Shown here piece after piece: positions 5,704-6,090 of a stretch of 6,090 nucleotides of DNA. The stretch lies in NCBI GenBank assembly GCA_030640595.1, contig DAOWJC010000054.1, positions 1 to 6,090 on the forward strand. The letters run 5' to 3'. Position numbers and translations under genes: made by a program. The notes below the pieces were generated by a model. The model searched no databases, was not told the DNA's origin, and was given only the letters and a program-made list of their open reading frames with translations. Each line of letters opens with the position of its first letter. The stretch's first letter is position 1. This stretch comes from Dehalococcoidia bacterium (GTDB taxonomy: Bacteria; Chloroflexota; Dehalococcoidia; Dehalococcoidales; DAOWJC01).

Positions 5704-5720
5704 GGGTCACTTCCTGACCC
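5704..5720. repeat. Hairpin GGGTCA / TGACCC
   Basis: Six-base GC-rich perfect arms with loop CTTCC. It is followed at once by CAGGTCAAC (5720-5728), the inverted copy of GTTGACCTG at 5472-5480. Confidence 0.6.
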
Positions 5721-5927
5721 AGGTCAACCTTTCTACGCAATAGACAAAACTCAAAAGGGATAGATTTGGCAAGGCGACAAAACTCTAGCTAATTGTGTTG
5801 GTTGGGGAGCGACATTTTTGTAAGCAGGCTGCCTAGACCACCCCTGCCTTTTGACCGCTGAACAAATCAAGCTATAGTTAATCTATTCCCCAATCCACCC
5901 AACTGCAAAAGTGGCTAGTCCCAAAAT

Positions 5928-6090
5928 CTAAATATGAAGGATACGCTTAGCATTCTCCGCCAAGACCATCCGCTTTTCCTCATCGCTCAGAGGAAGCCGC
6001 AATAACTGTTCCAACTGTGGCTGAGGTGCGATTGCAGGAGAATCTGTTCCGAACATTATCCTCTCAACGCCAATCTTGCGCATTACCCGA
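5928..6090 (-). CDS. Amidohydrolase-family (metal-dependent TIM-barrel hydrolase) C-terminus, truncated by window
   Basis: The minus-strand frame is open from the window edge to TAG at 5928-5930 and encodes the last 53 whole residues. It reads KIGVERIMFGTDSP, then LEQLLRLPLSDEEKRMVLAENAKRIL, the characteristic end of amidohydrolase_2-type proteins. In these the Asp of GTDSP is a metal or catalytic residue at the end of a barrel strand, and the final helix ends in an N-A-x-R-(I/L)-(L/F) pattern. The bulk of the protein, including the other metal-binding histidines, lies beyond 6090, so substrate and activity cannot be judged. It faces the integrase tail to tail, with the hairpin-rich tract between them. 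Whether it belongs to the mobile element or to the flanking chromosome is unknown. Confidence 0.85.
   Translation of the reverse strand, partial: RVMRKIGVERIMFGTDSPAIAPQPQLEQLLRLPLSDEEKRMVLAENAKRILHI

Larger units (their letters stand above)
5157..5927. other. Hairpin-rich non-coding tract downstream of the integrase
   Basis: About 770 bases without a convincing gene on either strand. Forward mini-frames at 5533-5625 (30 codons) and 5662-5763 (33 codons) lack ribosome binding sites. The tract is dominated by perfect short inverted repeats at 5296-5312, 5360-5383, 5424-5437, 5484-5499, 5574-5591, 5612-5635 and 5704-5720. It also has a duplicated roughly 50-bp unit and recurring TTGACC and AATCAAGC words. 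A TATAAT at 5275-5280 has no good -35 partner. Possible roles are a recombination (attP-like) region, a structured RNA locus or a regulatory region of the element. Confidence 0.6.

Noticed and set aside
5662..5763. 33-codon frame beginning MAKGIIQSSYKKW
   Set aside because: No ribosome binding site and no recognisable similarity. The shared AAAGGCATT with the upstream repeats is too short to support a gene.
5157..5927. CRISPR array
   Set aside because: Repeats occur only twice, are about 150 bp apart, differ from each other and have no regular spacers; no cas genes are present.

Overview
The window looks like a bacterial chromosome segment of moderate GC content. Gene content suggests a Chloroflexota/Dehalococcoidia-type bacterium: a riboflavin operon with fused ribBA, a free-standing EF-Tu-domain-2-like miniprotein, and frequent TTG/GTG starts with strong AAGGAGG-type ribosome binding sites. 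This assignment is inferred from protein resemblance and is only moderately secure.

Layout. (1) Positions 1-1726 hold the end of a riboflavin operon. A 5'-truncated ribBA (DHBP synthase/GTP cyclohydrolase II) is followed, after a 133-bp spacer with two strong inverted repeats, by ribH (lumazine synthase). RibBA supplies both precursors: the pyrimidine from GTP and 3,4-dihydroxy-2-butanone 4-phosphate. RibH joins that butanone phosphate to the later pyrimidine intermediate. (2) Positions 1762-2397 hold two small divergent genes. The minus-strand gene encodes an 84-aa EF-Tu-domain-2-like protein. The plus-strand gene encodes a 76-aa coiled-coil protein with half a zinc ribbon. Between them lie back-to-back sigma70-type promoters, one with perfect consensus hexamers. 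(3) Positions 2571-3959 encode a complete sodium:solute symporter of the SSS family. (4) Positions 4014-4131 are a tRNA-Val(GAC) gene with its own promoter. (5) A complete tyrosine recombinase/integrase (about 4158-5156) starts 26 bp after the tRNA, the classical arrangement at one end of a tRNA-integrated mobile element. (6) Positions 5157-5927 contain no convincing gene but an unusual density of short perfect hairpins, a roughly 50-bp unit present twice whose hairpin shows a compensatory change, and scattered TTGACC and AATCAAGC motifs. (7) The minus-strand C-terminus of an amidohydrolase-family protein runs off the right edge.

The left two thirds is ordinary host chromosome. The right third, from the tRNA onward, is the accessory part. 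The integrase is probably transcribed by read-through from the tRNA-Val promoter, because no terminator or separate promoter is visible between them. The hairpin-rich tract may be the element's recombination or regulatory region, or a structured RNA locus; the sequence alone cannot decide. No second copy of the tRNA 3' end (the other attachment site) is visible, so the far end of the element lies outside the window or has been lost.
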